Source of the DNA: Frigoribacterium sp. Leaf263
Lineage (GTDB): Bacteria; Actinomycetota; Actinomycetes; Actinomycetales; Microbacteriaceae
Length of the DNA: 64,000 nt
Direction of reading: 5' to 3'
Assembly (NCBI RefSeq): GCF_001422285.1
Contig: NZ_LMMO01000005.1
Location: 96,046-160,045 of the forward strand
Shown here: one piece after another, positions 35,320 to 42,940 of the stretch
Layout of the letters: every line of letters starts with the position of its first letter
Numbering within the stretch: position 1 is the stretch's first letter
Made by a program: the position numbers and the translations under genes
The notes under the pieces: model-generated
What the model was told of the DNA's origin: nothing
What the model saw: the letters and a program-made list of their open reading frames with translations, nothing else
Databases searched by the model: none

Positions 35320-37491
35320 TCAGCCGATCAGCGAGGGGCGGAGGTCGCGAAGGGTCCGGCGGCGGGTCATCCGCGCGGCGGCCAGATACGACACGAGCAG
35401 CGCCCCGAGCAGCCAGCAGGCGAGCACGGCCGCGTCGCCGGTCGCGGTCACGAGGCTGCCGCCGTACATGACCTGCCGCAGCCCGTCGGTCGCGTAGCTC
35501 ATCGGCAGGGCGAAGTGCAGCGCCGCGAGGGGGGCGGGCAGGGTCTGCCAGGGGAACGTGCCCCCGGCGGTCACGAGCTGGACGACCATCAGCACCAGTC
35601 CGAGGAACTGACCCACGCTGCCGAGCAGCACGTTGAGCATCATGATGATCGCGGCGAACGTCGCCGAGGCGAGCACCATGAGGCCCACCATGCCCCATGG
35701 ATGGGCGACGTCGAAGCCGAGCGGGCCCGTGACGATGCCGAACAGGGCGACCATCTGCACGAGGCCGAGCAGGGCGGGGGCCAGCCAGCCGGCGGTCACG
35801 ACGCGACCGGGCGCCTTCACGGCCGTGATGGCCCGCTTCGACAGCGGCTTCACGATGAGGAACAGCGCGTAGATGCCGATCCAGGCCGCGAGACTGATGA
35901 AGAACGGCGCGAGTCCGGCGCCGTAGGTGCCCGCGCTCGTCAGGGCGCGGTCGGTCACGGACACCGGGTCGGAGATCGCCGACGCCTGATCGTCCCGGGA
36001 CTGCTCGTTGCTGGCCGGGATCTGCGCCAGACCGTTCTGCAGACCGTCTGAGAGCCTGGTGCTGCCGTCGCGCAGCTGCACGAGGCCGTCGTGGAGCTCG
36101 ACCGTGCCGTCGGCGAGCGTGCCGAGCCCCGTGGCGAGCGTCGCCGCTCCGGAGTCGAGCGTGCCGAGGCCGTCGGCGAGCGCGGCGGCCCCCGAGTCGA
36201 GGGTGTCGAGCCCGTCGGCGAGGTCTGAGGCTCCGGAGGCGGCGCTCGCGGACCCGGAGGCCAGCTGCGACGAGCCGTCGGCGGCCGACGAGACGCCCGC
36301 GGTGAGCGCCGGCGTCCGCTCGGCGAGGGTGCTCGTCCCCGCGGCCACCTGGTCGGCGCCCGCCGCCAGGGTCGACACGGAGCCGTCGAGGGCCTGGAGC
36401 TGCGCGTTCGCATCGGTCAGCCGGGTGGTGAGATCGTCGGTGACCGGCGCGAAGGTCGCGGCGATCGCGGCGATCTGGTCGGCGTCGTAGCCCTGGGCGG
36501 CCAGGGCGGCCTGGATGTCGGCCCGAGCGGCGGCCTGGGCCTGGGGGAGCGCGTCAACCGCTCGCTGGCTGTCGGCGGCTGCTCCGCCGACGGTGGTCGC
36601 CAGCTGGTCGTTGCCCGCCGCGACCCGAGCGGCCCCGTCGGCGAGGGCCTCGGTCTGCGTGGGCAGATCGGCGGTGCCCGAGCGCAATTGCTGAAGGCCG
36701 GTGTCGAGGGCCGCGGCCCCCGTGCTCAGGGTCGCGGTGCCGTCGGCGAGGGTGCGAGCCCCGGAGTCGGCTGCCGCCGCGCCCGCGGCCAGCTGATCGG
36801 CGCCCTGGTGGGCGTCGGCGGCCCCGGAGGCCAGGCGGTCGGCGCCGTCACGGGCGTCGGCGGCGCCCGCCGAGAGCCGGTCGGCCCCTCCGACGCTCGT
36901 CCCCAGTCCGTCGTTCAGCTGCGCCGACCCGTCGGCGGCGTCGCCGAGACTGGTGCGGATGTCGGACAGGCCGACCAGCAGCTGAGTCGCGGCCTCCTTG
37001 CCGACCCGCTCGGTCACGGAGGCTCGGATGGTCTTCGCGGCCTGCTCCGCGATGGTCGTCGACAGGTAGCTGTTGGTGTCGTTCGTCGCGAGCACGATCT
37101 GCGCACGCCGGGGGTCGTCGCCCGACGCCGACACGAGGTCGGCGCTGAAGTCGCTCGGGATCGTGAAGGTGAAGTCGTAGGTTCCGTCCTCCAGGCCGGC
37201 CCGCGCCTCCTGGGCGGTCGTCTCGTGCCAGTCGAAGTCGCCGCCGTCGAGCACCTCCTTCGTGACGTCGTCGCCGTAGTCGACCGCGTCGCCGTCGGAG
37301 ACGGCGCCCGCGTCGGAGTTGACCAGCGCGGCCGGCACCTGATCGAGCTTGGCGTACGGGTCCTGGTTGGCCCAGAGGTAGAGGCCGCCGTACAGCAGGG
37401 GGACGGTCATCAGCGCGACGAGGGCCAGCCGGGCGAGGCCCGTCGAGGTGAGTCGCTGGAACTCGGAACGGACGAGCGTGACGATCTTCAC
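35320..37491 (-). CDS. YhgE/Pip-family membrane protein
   Basis: A 723-residue protein with one N-terminal transmembrane helix (LARLALVALMTVPLLYGGLYLW), a long external region and five C-terminal helices of ABC-2 type. The external part is mainly a heptad-like series of LxxGAxxLxxG repeats (ADGSAQLNDGL, SGAADAHQGADQLAAGA, LDSGAAALADGL), predicted to form a helical rod. Family members include phage infection protein Pip of Lactococcus and ESX-linked export proteins; the function is not settled. The GTG start overlaps the upstream gene stop (GTGA). It is in an operon with a degenerate ABC ATPase-like protein and a TetR repressor, suggesting an exporter controlled by its substrate. Confidence 0.87.
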   Translation of the reverse strand: MKIVTLVRSEFQRLTSTGLARLALVALMTVPLLYGGLYLWANQDPYAKLDQVPAALVNSDAGAVSDGDAVDYGDDVTKEVLDGGDFDWHETTAQEARAGLEDGTYDFTFTIPSDFSADLVSASGDDPRRAQIVLATNDTNSYLSTTIAEQAAKTIRASVTERVGKEAATQLLVGLSDIRTSLGDAADGSAQLNDGLGTSVGGADRLSAGAADARDGADRLASGAADAHQGADQLAAGAAAADSGARTLADGTATLSTGAAALDTGLQQLRSGTADLPTQTEALADGAARVAAGNDQLATTVGGAAADSQRAVDALPQAQAAARADIQAALAAQGYDADQIAAIAATFAPVTDDLTTRLTDANAQLQALDGSVSTLAAGADQVAAGTSTLAERTPALTAGVSSAADGSSQLASGSASAASGASDLADGLDTLDSGAAALADGLGTLDSGAATLATGLGTLADGTVELHDGLVQLRDGSTRLSDGLQNGLAQIPASNEQSRDDQASAISDPVSVTDRALTSAGTYGAGLAPFFISLAAWIGIYALFLIVKPLSKRAITAVKAPGRVVTAGWLAPALLGLVQMVALFGIVTGPLGFDVAHPWGMVGLMVLASATFAAIIMMLNVLLGSVGQFLGLVLMVVQLVTAGGTFPWQTLPAPLAALHFALPMSYATDGLRQVMYGGSLVTATGDAAVLACWLLGALLVSYLAAARMTRRRTLRDLRPSLIG

Positions 37492-38135
37492 GAGGGGTCG
37501 CTTTCGGGTGTCGGAGACGGGGCGTCGTCGTCGACGTCGGGGAGGGGGAGGGAGGCCTGGGCGAGCGCCGCGTAGCTCGTCACGGTGAGCACCGTGTAGT
37601 CGCGGTCGACGAGGTCGCGGACGACCTCGAGCCAGGCCGCGACATCGCCGCCGTGTCGCTCGGGGGTCGTGAGGACGAGCCCGCGCACCTCCGGTCGCAG
37701 CACGGCCAGTTCGGCGAGCAGCCGCACCCGTCGGTCGGTCGGGAGGGAGTGGAGGCGCGTCCGTCGGTGCTCGTCGAGCCCGAGCGATCCGATCAGGAGC
37801 GCGACCGAGGCGCGGTCGCTGCGGAGCCCGGCGAGGGCGAGCTCCTCCCGGACGACCTGCGCGACCGTCAGGGAGCCGAACGGCTCGGCGACGCCGGGGG
37901 TGTCCACGAGGGCGACGGAGGCGCGGATCGCCGCGGCGTCGTCGGACCCGTCGAGCAGCACGCCCCCGTGGTCGGGGCTCATCCGACCGCCCGCGACGAG
38001 GCTGGCGACGGTCGGGCCGTTCTCGGTCTCGACGGCGACGAAGCCGGGGCGGCCGCGGTCCGCGACGACGCTCAGCGGGGCGAGCGGGGCGCCGGGGCCG
38101 TCGCCGACCGCGGCGGCGACGAGTTCGAGCCTCAT
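37488..38135 (-). CDS. degenerate ABC-ATPase-like protein without Walker A
   Basis: A 215-residue protein that follows the plan of an ABC nucleotide-binding domain but has lost the key residues. Where Walker A (GxxGxGKST) should be, the sequence is ETENGPTVASLVAGG. The recognisable context remains (SPDHGGVLLDG, LTVAQVVREELALAGL, LGLDEHRRTRLHSLPTDRR in place of the LSGGQ signature, and VRGLVLTTPERHGG in place of Walker B LLLDEP). It probably cannot hydrolyse ATP. Start and stop overlap TetR and YhgE genes by ATGA and GTGA. It may be a structural partner of the YhgE/Pip protein. The ABC relationship is my reading of the pattern, not an alignment. Confidence 0.6.
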   Translation of the reverse strand: MRLELVAAAVGDGPGAPLAPLSVVADRGRPGFVAVETENGPTVASLVAGGRMSPDHGGVLLDGSDDAAAIRASVALVDTPGVAEPFGSLTVAQVVREELALAGLRSDRASVALLIGSLGLDEHRRTRLHSLPTDRRVRLLAELAVLRPEVRGLVLTTPERHGGDVAAWLEVVRDLVDRDYTVLTVTSYAALAQASLPLPDVDDDAPSPTPESDPS

Positions 38136-38809
38136 GCCGTCGCCTCGTGGTCGACCGGCTCGAGGGTGGGGAGTGCGGGGAGGGCGAGCTCGGGGTTCCG
38201 CGCGATGAGGTCGTCGGCCTCGCGCCAGCTCAGCCCGATCACGGCCAGGACGGCGAGCATGACGAGGCGGTGGCCCTCGTCGCGCCCGAGATCGCGGGTG
38301 GTGGCCTCGTCGAGCACCGAGAGGGCGGCGCCCTCGACGAGGTGCGCGAGCGTGTCGACGTCGATGTCGGGTCGCATGCGGCCCTCGATGACGCCGCGAC
38401 GGACGGTCTCGCGGACGTAGGCGCGAAGCGGGGCGAGAGCCTCGCCCACGGCATGCATGAGGGGGCCCCGCACGGTGAGCTGGGCCATCACGCGCACGTG
38501 CTCGACCTCGGACCACAGTCGGGCGCCGAGCGCCGCGAGCTGGACGACCGGGTCGCTCGAGCCCGGCTGGACGACGACGGCTGCCCCGATGCGGGCGGCG
38601 CCGCGCAGGGTGACCTCCCGGACGAGGTCGTCGCGGGTGGCGAAGTGCCCGTAGACGCTCCGCCGCGACAGGCCGGCCTCGGCGGCGATGGCCTCGAGGG
38701 GCACGGTCGGGTCGGAGTTCAGGAGGCGCACCGCGGCCGCCATCAGGGCCTCGCGGTTGGCGGTGGCGTCGCGTCGCGGCGCTCGCGTGCGGGTGGTCGT
38801 CGTGTTCAC
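38132..38809 (-). CDS. TetR-family transcriptional repressor
   Basis: A 225-residue regulator with an N-terminal helix-turn-helix (ALMAAAVRLLNSDPTVPLEAIAAEAGLSRRSVYGHFATRDDLV, key part AEAGLSRRSVYGHFAT). The C-terminal ligand-binding region has no recognisable inducer motif. The GTG start at 38809 lies 15 bp from a perfect operator-like inverted repeat. The gene is first in an operon with the degenerate ATPase and YhgE/Pip genes, so autoregulation plus control of the membrane protein is likely. Confidence 0.9.
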   Translation of the reverse strand: MNTTTTRTRAPRRDATANREALMAAAVRLLNSDPTVPLEAIAAEAGLSRRSVYGHFATRDDLVREVTLRGAARIGAAVVVQPGSSDPVVQLAALGARLWSEVEHVRVMAQLTVRGPLMHAVGEALAPLRAYVRETVRRGVIEGRMRPDIDVDTLAHLVEGAALSVLDEATTRDLGRDEGHRLVMLAVLAVIGLSWREADDLIARNPELALPALPTLEPVDHEATA

Positions 38810-38823
38810 GTGCCGATCTTACG

Positions 38824-38847
38824 ATCTTGCACACGGCTGTGCAAGAT
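38824..38847. promoter_or_regulatory. TetR operator, perfect inverted repeat
   Basis: ATCTTGCACA-CGGC-TGTGCAAGAT, a perfect 10-4-10 inverted repeat 15 bp before the TetR start. Length and position match TetR-type operators; binding by the adjacent repressor is inference. Confidence 0.75.
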
Positions 38848-39109
38848 GCTGGACGGAGCCGATCACCTGAACCCCCAGTTCACGGGTCGCCGCAGGGGAC
38901 GATCGTGTCCCCCTTTCGGCGGACACGTCGGAAAACCTACTGTGACCAGCACTTCTCTGGGATCCCACGGGGGAATCGGCGATATCCGGTCAGCGTCCGC
39001 GGGGTATCCCGAATGCGAACCGTCCCCCATCGCACCCCTGCGGGTGAACAGACTCGAGAGCGCCCGCCCCGCGGGCCCCCTCAGGCACCACCGACGCACC
39101 AGGACTCCC
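38848..39109. other. intergenic region with one hairpin, otherwise nothing recognised
   Basis: Between the TetR operator and the SGNH-like gene. The only structured element seen is GGGGAC-gatcgt-GTCCCC (38895-38912), followed by a short T-containing run. It could be a terminator or part of a leader. An AT-richer patch at 38931-38945 may hold a promoter. No ORF is supported. Confidence 0.5.
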
Positions 39110-40000
39110 ATGCCCCAGACCCGACGTGACGACACGACCGTCGTCCGCCCGTCCGGAGTCGTCCCTCTGCTCGTGGCCCTGGCTCGTCCGCTCTTCGCCT
39201 TCCACATGGAGATGTACCGACGCGATCTCGCGTCCGCCGTGTTCCCCCGCGACGAGCGCAGTTCCGCCATCGGCGGGCCCGATCCGGAACGCATCGCCTT
39301 CATCGGCAGCATCGCCGTCGCCGGCATGGGCGTCCTCAGCCACGGCATGACGACCTCCAGTCAGGTCGCCACCCGCGTCGCACGCGCTCGCGGGCGGGGC
39401 CTGTCGTGGTCCGAGCTCTCGTCGCCCGTCCTCACCGCGCGCACCGCGGCCACCGTGCCCACCCTCTCGGCGGCCGGGGCCGGCGCCGCGGTGATCTTCC
39501 TCGGGATCGCCGACGTCCTGTCGGCCACGAGCCCCCGGGCCTGGGAGCGCGACCTCAGGATCCTCGTCCAGCGCGTCCGCGAGGAGGCCGGCCCCGACTG
39601 CGCGGTCGTGTTCGCCGCGATCCCGCCCCTCGCGCGGTTCCGACCGATCCCCCCGACGGCCTGCCGGCTGATCGCCGCGCAGGTCGACCGCCTCAACACG
39701 GTCACCGAGCGACTCGCCCGCGAGCTGGTCGGCGTCGATCATGTCGGGTTCCCGGCCGAGGCGATCGACTCCCTCACCGTCCACGGCCTCTTCTCCTGGT
39801 CGACCCTGCACCGGACCTGGGCCGAGATCGTCGCGCCCCGGGTCCATGCGGCGCTCGACGGCGTCGACGCGCGCCGCGTCGGGGTCGAGCTCGACGAGCG
39901 CGCGGATGCTCCGGTCGTCGCCCCTCCGTCGCCGGCGATCGCGCCCGGCCTCGTCGTCAGCGGATCACCCGAGGGGTCGTCGAGCCCCGTCGTCGCCTGA
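39110..40000 (+). CDS. SGNH/GDSL hydrolase-like protein with altered catalytic motifs
   Basis: A 296-residue protein with the block order of an SGNH esterase: block I IAFIGSIAVAGMGV, a GxxxS-like segment, block III IFLGIADVL, and block V LFSWSTLHRTWAEIVAP. The catalytic residues expected in the family are replaced: GDS is GSI, GxND is GIAD, and DxxH is STLH, so only the last histidine remains in place. Either chemistry differs or it is a non-enzymatic relative. A hydrophobic N-terminal stretch (VVPLLVALARPLFAFHMEMY) could be an anchor. The ATG at 39110 follows AGGA. It is followed by a strong terminator and a tandem-repeat array, and is convergent with xylA. Confidence 0.65.
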   Translation: MPQTRRDDTTVVRPSGVVPLLVALARPLFAFHMEMYRRDLASAVFPRDERSSAIGGPDPERIAFIGSIAVAGMGVLSHGMTTSSQVATRVARARGRGLSWSELSSPVLTARTAATVPTLSAAGAGAAVIFLGIADVLSATSPRAWERDLRILVQRVREEAGPDCAVVFAAIPPLARFRPIPPTACRLIAAQVDRLNTVTERLARELVGVDHVGFPAEAIDSLTVHGLFSWSTLHRTWAEIVAPRVHAALDGVDARRVGVELDERADAPVVAPPSPAIAPGLVVSGSPEGSSSPVVA

Positions 40001-40018
40001 CGCCAGCCGACACGCATG

Positions 40019-40058
40019 ACGACGGGCCGTCCACCGGTGGAGGTGGACGGCCCGTCGT
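40019..40058. terminator. 17-bp hairpin terminator after the SGNH-like gene
   Basis: ACGACGGGCCGTCCACC (40019-40035) and its perfect complement (40042-40058) with a 6-base loop, 19 bp past the stop. No T-run follows. It may serve both directions because xylA transcripts arrive from the right. Confidence 0.85.
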
Positions 40059-40063
40059 GAGCG

Positions 40064-40369
40064 GCTGGAGCGCGTCGGCGCTCGGAGCGAGAACGCTCCG
40101 CGTTCTCCTCAGCTCCGTCTGCCGCGCTGGAGCGCGTCAGCGCGAGAAACGCAGTCGCTGGCGCGCCTGCCTCAGTTTCCCGACGCGCTGGAGCGCGTCA
40201 GCGCTCGGAGCGAGAACGCTCCGCGTTCTCCTCAGCTCCGTCTGCCGCGCTGGAGCGCGTCAGCGCGAGGAACGCAGTCGCTGGCGCGCCTGCCTCAGTT
40301 TCCCGACGCGCTGGAGCGCGTCAGCGCGAGAAACGCAGTCGCTGGCGCGCCTGCCTCAGTTTCTCGCGC
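40064..40369. repeat. five ~61-bp tandem repeats of two types (A-B-A-B-B)
   Basis: Every unit opens with GCTGGAGCGCGTCAGCGC, itself an inverted repeat (GCGCTG...CAGCGC with the base before it). Type A continues with TCGGAGCGAGAACGCTCCGC (two small hairpins), type B with GAGAAACGCAGTCGCTGGCG and ends CTCAGTTTCCCGACG. Units start near 40064 (A), 40125 (B), 40186 (A), 40248 (B) and 40309 (B). Copies of one type differ by one or two bases. The last unit runs into the 3' end of xylA: its CGCGAGAAAC...GTTTCTCGCG arms (40325-40334, 40359-40368) include the final xylA codons and can act as its terminator. Nothing suggests coding. Confidence 0.9.
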
Positions 40370-41549
40370 CCATCAGGTGCTCGACGGCGAGCTGCTGCAG
40401 GCGGACGAAGCCGTAGCCGTGTCCGCCGAAGTGCGAGTCCGCGTCGAAGTCCTCGTACGAGGCTCGATCGGCGAGGAGGGCCTCGTAGCCCTCGCCCTCG
40501 CCGAGCGTCGGGGTCGACAGCTCGGCGACCTGGCTGGCGACCAGCGCCTCCTGCACCTCGGGGTCGGCGCGGAAGGCCTGCGCGCGCTCCTTGAGCAGCA
40601 GGTACATGCGCATGTTCGCCGCAGCCGACTCCCACACGCCGTCGATGGTCTCGGTGCGCGAGGGCTTGTAGTCGAAGTGACGAGGGCCGGTGTAGCTCGG
40701 GCCGCCCTGGGGGGCGCCGTGCTCGAGCAGGTCGACGAGCGAGAACGCGTTCTGCAGGTCGCCGTGACCGAAGACCAGGTCCTGGTCGTACTTGATGCCG
40801 CGCTGGCCGTTCAGGTCGATGTGGAACAGCTTGCCCTGGTAGAGCGCCTGAGCGATGCCGGCCGTGAAGTTCAGGCCCGCCATCTGCTCGTGCCCGACCT
40901 CGGGGTTGACGCCGAACAGCTCGGGGCGCTCGAGCGTGTCGATGAACGCGATGGCGTGGCCGAGAGTCGGCAGCAGGATGTCGCCGCGGGGCTCGTTGGG
41001 CTTCGGCTCGATGGCGAAGCGCAGGCCGTACCCCTTGTCGGTCACGTACTGGGCGAGCATGTCGACGCCCTCCTTGTAGCGCGACAGGGCGGCCTGCACG
41101 TCCTTGGCGCTGTCGTACTCGGCGCCCTCGCGGCCGCCCCACATGACGAACGTCTCGGCGCCGAGCTCGGCGGCGAGGTCGATGTTGCGGAGGACCTTGC
41201 GGAGGGCGAAGCGACGCACGCCGCGGTCGTTCGACGTGAAGCCGCCGTCCTTGAAGACCGGCGCGCTGAACAGGTTGGTCGTGACCATGGGCACGACGAT
41301 GCCGGTCGCGTCCAGGGCGCCCTTGAGGCGGTCGATCTGCTTCTGGCGCTCGGCCTCGGTCGACCCGAAGGCGAAGAGGTCGTCGTCGTGGAAGGTGAGC
41401 CCGTAGGCGCCGAGCCGGTCGATGTTCTCGACGGCCTCGACCACGTCGAGGTCGGGGCGCGTGGGGCCGCCGAAGGGGTCGGCGCCGGTGTAGCCGATCG
41501 TCCAGAGGCCGAACGAGAACTTGTCTTCGCGGGTGGGGGTGACGGACAT
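40356..41549 (-). CDS. xylA: xylose isomerase (class I)
   Basis: A 397-residue enzyme converting D-xylose to D-xylulose (and glucose to fructose in vitro). It is the short actinobacterial class I form. The catalytic H54 and D57 are in LTFHDDDLF. Metal and substrate residues are in [32 protein letters not shown] and [17 protein letters not shown] precedes the ATG at 41549. The 3' end merges with a tandem-repeat array. The gene is divergent from the LacI regulator, and a TTTGT-N11-ACAAA site in the shared region also occurs before xylB, 10 kb away, pointing to joint control by a XylR-type ROK repressor. Confidence 0.96.
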   Translation of the reverse strand: MSVTPTREDKFSFGLWTIGYTGADPFGGPTRPDLDVVEAVENIDRLGAYGLTFHDDDLFAFGSTEAERQKQIDRLKGALDATGIVVPMVTTNLFSAPVFKDGGFTSNDRGVRRFALRKVLRNIDLAAELGAETFVMWGGREGAEYDSAKDVQAALSRYKEGVDMLAQYVTDKGYGLRFAIEPKPNEPRGDILLPTLGHAIAFIDTLERPELFGVNPEVGHEQMAGLNFTAGIAQALYQGKLFHIDLNGQRGIKYDQDLVFGHGDLQNAFSLVDLLEHGAPQGGPSYTGPRHFDYKPSRTETIDGVWESAAANMRMYLLLKERAQAFRADPEVQEALVASQVAELSTPTLGEGEGYEALLADRASYEDFDADSHFGGHGYGFVRLQQLAVEHLMGARN

Positions 41550-41604
41550 CAGCGTCCCTTTCGTGGTCGGTGTCGCGAGCCCCCGGGAGGCGGCGGTCGC
41601 GATT

Positions 41605-41619
41605 GTTGTCGACTACAAC
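41605..41619. promoter_or_regulatory. inverted repeat in the xylA promoter
   Basis: GTTGT-CGACT-ACAAC, a 5-5-5 inverted repeat. On the minus strand it overlaps a TATAAGT sequence that may be the xylA -10 element, so it could be a second repressor site. The half-site resembles that of the 41659-41679 site. Confidence 0.5.
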
Positions 41620-41658
41620 TTATACGCCACGAGGGCTGCGGTCGAGGGTCTCGTTCAT

Positions 41659-41679
41659 TTTGTTGATCGGTCCGACAAA
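41659..41679. promoter_or_regulatory. XylR(ROK)-type operator between xylA and lacI
   Basis: TTTGT, 11 bases, ACAAA. The same arms and spacing occur at 52087-52107 before xylB. The arms match the known Bacillus XylR operator style (GTTTGTT...AACAAAC). Binding by the ROK protein encoded at 48633 is inference. Confidence 0.65.
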
Positions 41680-41683
41680 CGCC

Positions 41684-41712
41684 TTGCGCATCATCCGGGG
41701 GTGTCGTATGGT
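41684..41712 (+). promoter_or_regulatory. promoter of the lacI-type gene
   Basis: TTGCGC (41684-41689), 17-bp spacer, TATGGT (41707-41712). A LacI-type palindrome starts 16 bp downstream, well placed to block transcription. Confidence 0.55.
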
Positions 41713-41727
41713 CTCCTCACGAACCCG

Positions 41728-41741
41728 GTCGAAGCGCTTCG
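41728..41741. promoter_or_regulatory. LacI-family operator before the lacI-type gene
   Basis: GTCGAAGCGCTTCG, with the central CG expected for LacI/GalR binding. A near-identical site (GTCGAAACGCTTCGAC) precedes the importer gene at 42941. Autoregulation is likely. Confidence 0.7.
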
Positions 41742-41783
41742 CCTCCACCGCGGCACGAGGCAGACGACGGTGACGGTGAGGTC

Positions 41784-42803
41784 ATGATGGCGACGATCCA
41801 CGATGTGGCGCAGGCTGCGGGCGTGTCGATCTCGACCGTCTCGTACGCGCTGTCGGGCAAGCGCTCGATCGCCGCGACCACGCGTCAGCGCGTCACCGAC
41901 GCGGTCGAGCGTCTCGGCTACCGCCCCCACGCCGGGGCTCGCATGCTCGCCGGCGCCCGGACCAACATCCTCGCCCTGAGCGCGCCGATCCGCGCCGACA
42001 ACCACCAGCCGACCCAGATGCGGTTCGTGACCGCGGTCGTCGAGGCCGCTCGGCGTCGCGACTACGACGTCCTGCTGCTCGCGACCGACGACGAGGTCTC
42101 GGGCATCCGCCGCGTCGCGTCGAGCTCGCTCGTCGACGGCGTCGTCGCGCTCGGGGTGGCCACGGTCGACGAGCGCGTCGACCTGGTGCGCGAACTCGAT
42201 CTGCCGGCCGGCTTCATCGGCATCCCGCGCGACGTCGACGATCTCGCCTGCATCGACCTCGACTTCGAGTCGGCGGCGGCGCTGGTCGTCGACCGGCTCG
42301 CCGACCTCGGTCACACCTCCATCGGCGTCATCGGTCACCCGGCGTCGTATCTCGAGCGCGACACCGGCTTCATCCGGCGCTTCGACGACGCCTTCGCGGC
42401 GCGAGCGTCGGACCGGGGGGTCGAGAGCCTGACCATCGCCACCGATCTGGGGCGGGCGCCCGCCACGCGCGCCCTCGACGAGCTCCGGCGCCGGCTGCCG
42501 GGCATGACCGCCCTCGTGCTGCACTGCAGCGAGCCCACCGCCGAGGCCGTCATGCAGCACCTCCGCCGACTCGGCGTCGACATCCCCGGCGACCTGTCGG
42601 TCCTGGCCGCCTGCGCCAGCTACGCGGCCGACGAGCTCGATCCCGCGCTCGACGCCGTTCCCCTGCCGATCGACGAGATGTGCTCTCGCGCGGTCGAGGC
42701 CGCCTTCGAGCGCATCGACGGCCGCGTCGACACGGGCGTCGAACTGATCGCGCCCACCTACCTGGCGAAGGGCTCGGTCACCGCGCCGGCCCGCGCCTCC
42801 TGA
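41784..42803 (+). CDS. LacI-family transcriptional regulator of xyloside uptake
   Basis: A 339-residue repressor with the LacI DNA-binding head (TIHDVAQAAGVSISTVSYALSGKRSI, key part AGVSISTVSYALSG), hinge helix (MLAG) and periplasmic-binding-protein-like sensor domain (DLPAGFIGIPRD, GHTSIGVIGHP). GTGAG precedes the tandem ATGs at 41784 and 41787. Near-identical palindromes before this gene and before the ABC importer define its probable regulon; the inducer is probably a xylo-oligosaccharide or isoprimeverose. The last codons carry the dispersed motif (42791). Confidence 0.93.
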   Translation: MMATIHDVAQAAGVSISTVSYALSGKRSIAATTRQRVTDAVERLGYRPHAGARMLAGARTNILALSAPIRADNHQPTQMRFVTAVVEAARRRDYDVLLLATDDEVSGIRRVASSSLVDGVVALGVATVDERVDLVRELDLPAGFIGIPRDVDDLACIDLDFESAAALVVDRLADLGHTSIGVIGHPASYLERDTGFIRRFDDAFAARASDRGVESLTIATDLGRAPATRALDELRRRLPGMTALVLHCSEPTAEAVMQHLRRLGVDIPGDLSVLAACASYAADELDPALDAVPLPIDEMCSRAVEAAFERIDGRVDTGVELIAPTYLAKGSVTAPARAS

Positions 42804-42888
42804 ACCTCTCCGACCGCACCATCCCGGCACCACCGACACCGCAGCTCCACCATCGAACCATCACCGGGCCCGCCGTTCCCCGTCGATC

Positions 42889-42904
42889 GTCGAAACGCTT
42901 CGAC
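42889..42904. promoter_or_regulatory. LacI-family operator before the sugar importer operon
   Basis: GTCGAAACGCTTCGAC, a 16-bp near-perfect palindrome with the LacI central CG, 36 bp before the ATG of the binding-protein gene. It matches the 41728 site. Confidence 0.72.
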
Positions 42905-42940
42905 ACTGAATTCGCGGGCCCTCTACGAGGAGGTAGAACA

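Noticed and set aside
38895..38912. Riboswitch (c-di-AMP type) in the leader of the SGNH-like gene
   Set aside because: Only one short GGGGAC/GTCCCC hairpin; the conserved pseudoknot elements of the ydaO class were not found.
40064..40369. CRISPR array
   Set aside because: Units are contiguous without unique spacers, and no cas genes are present.
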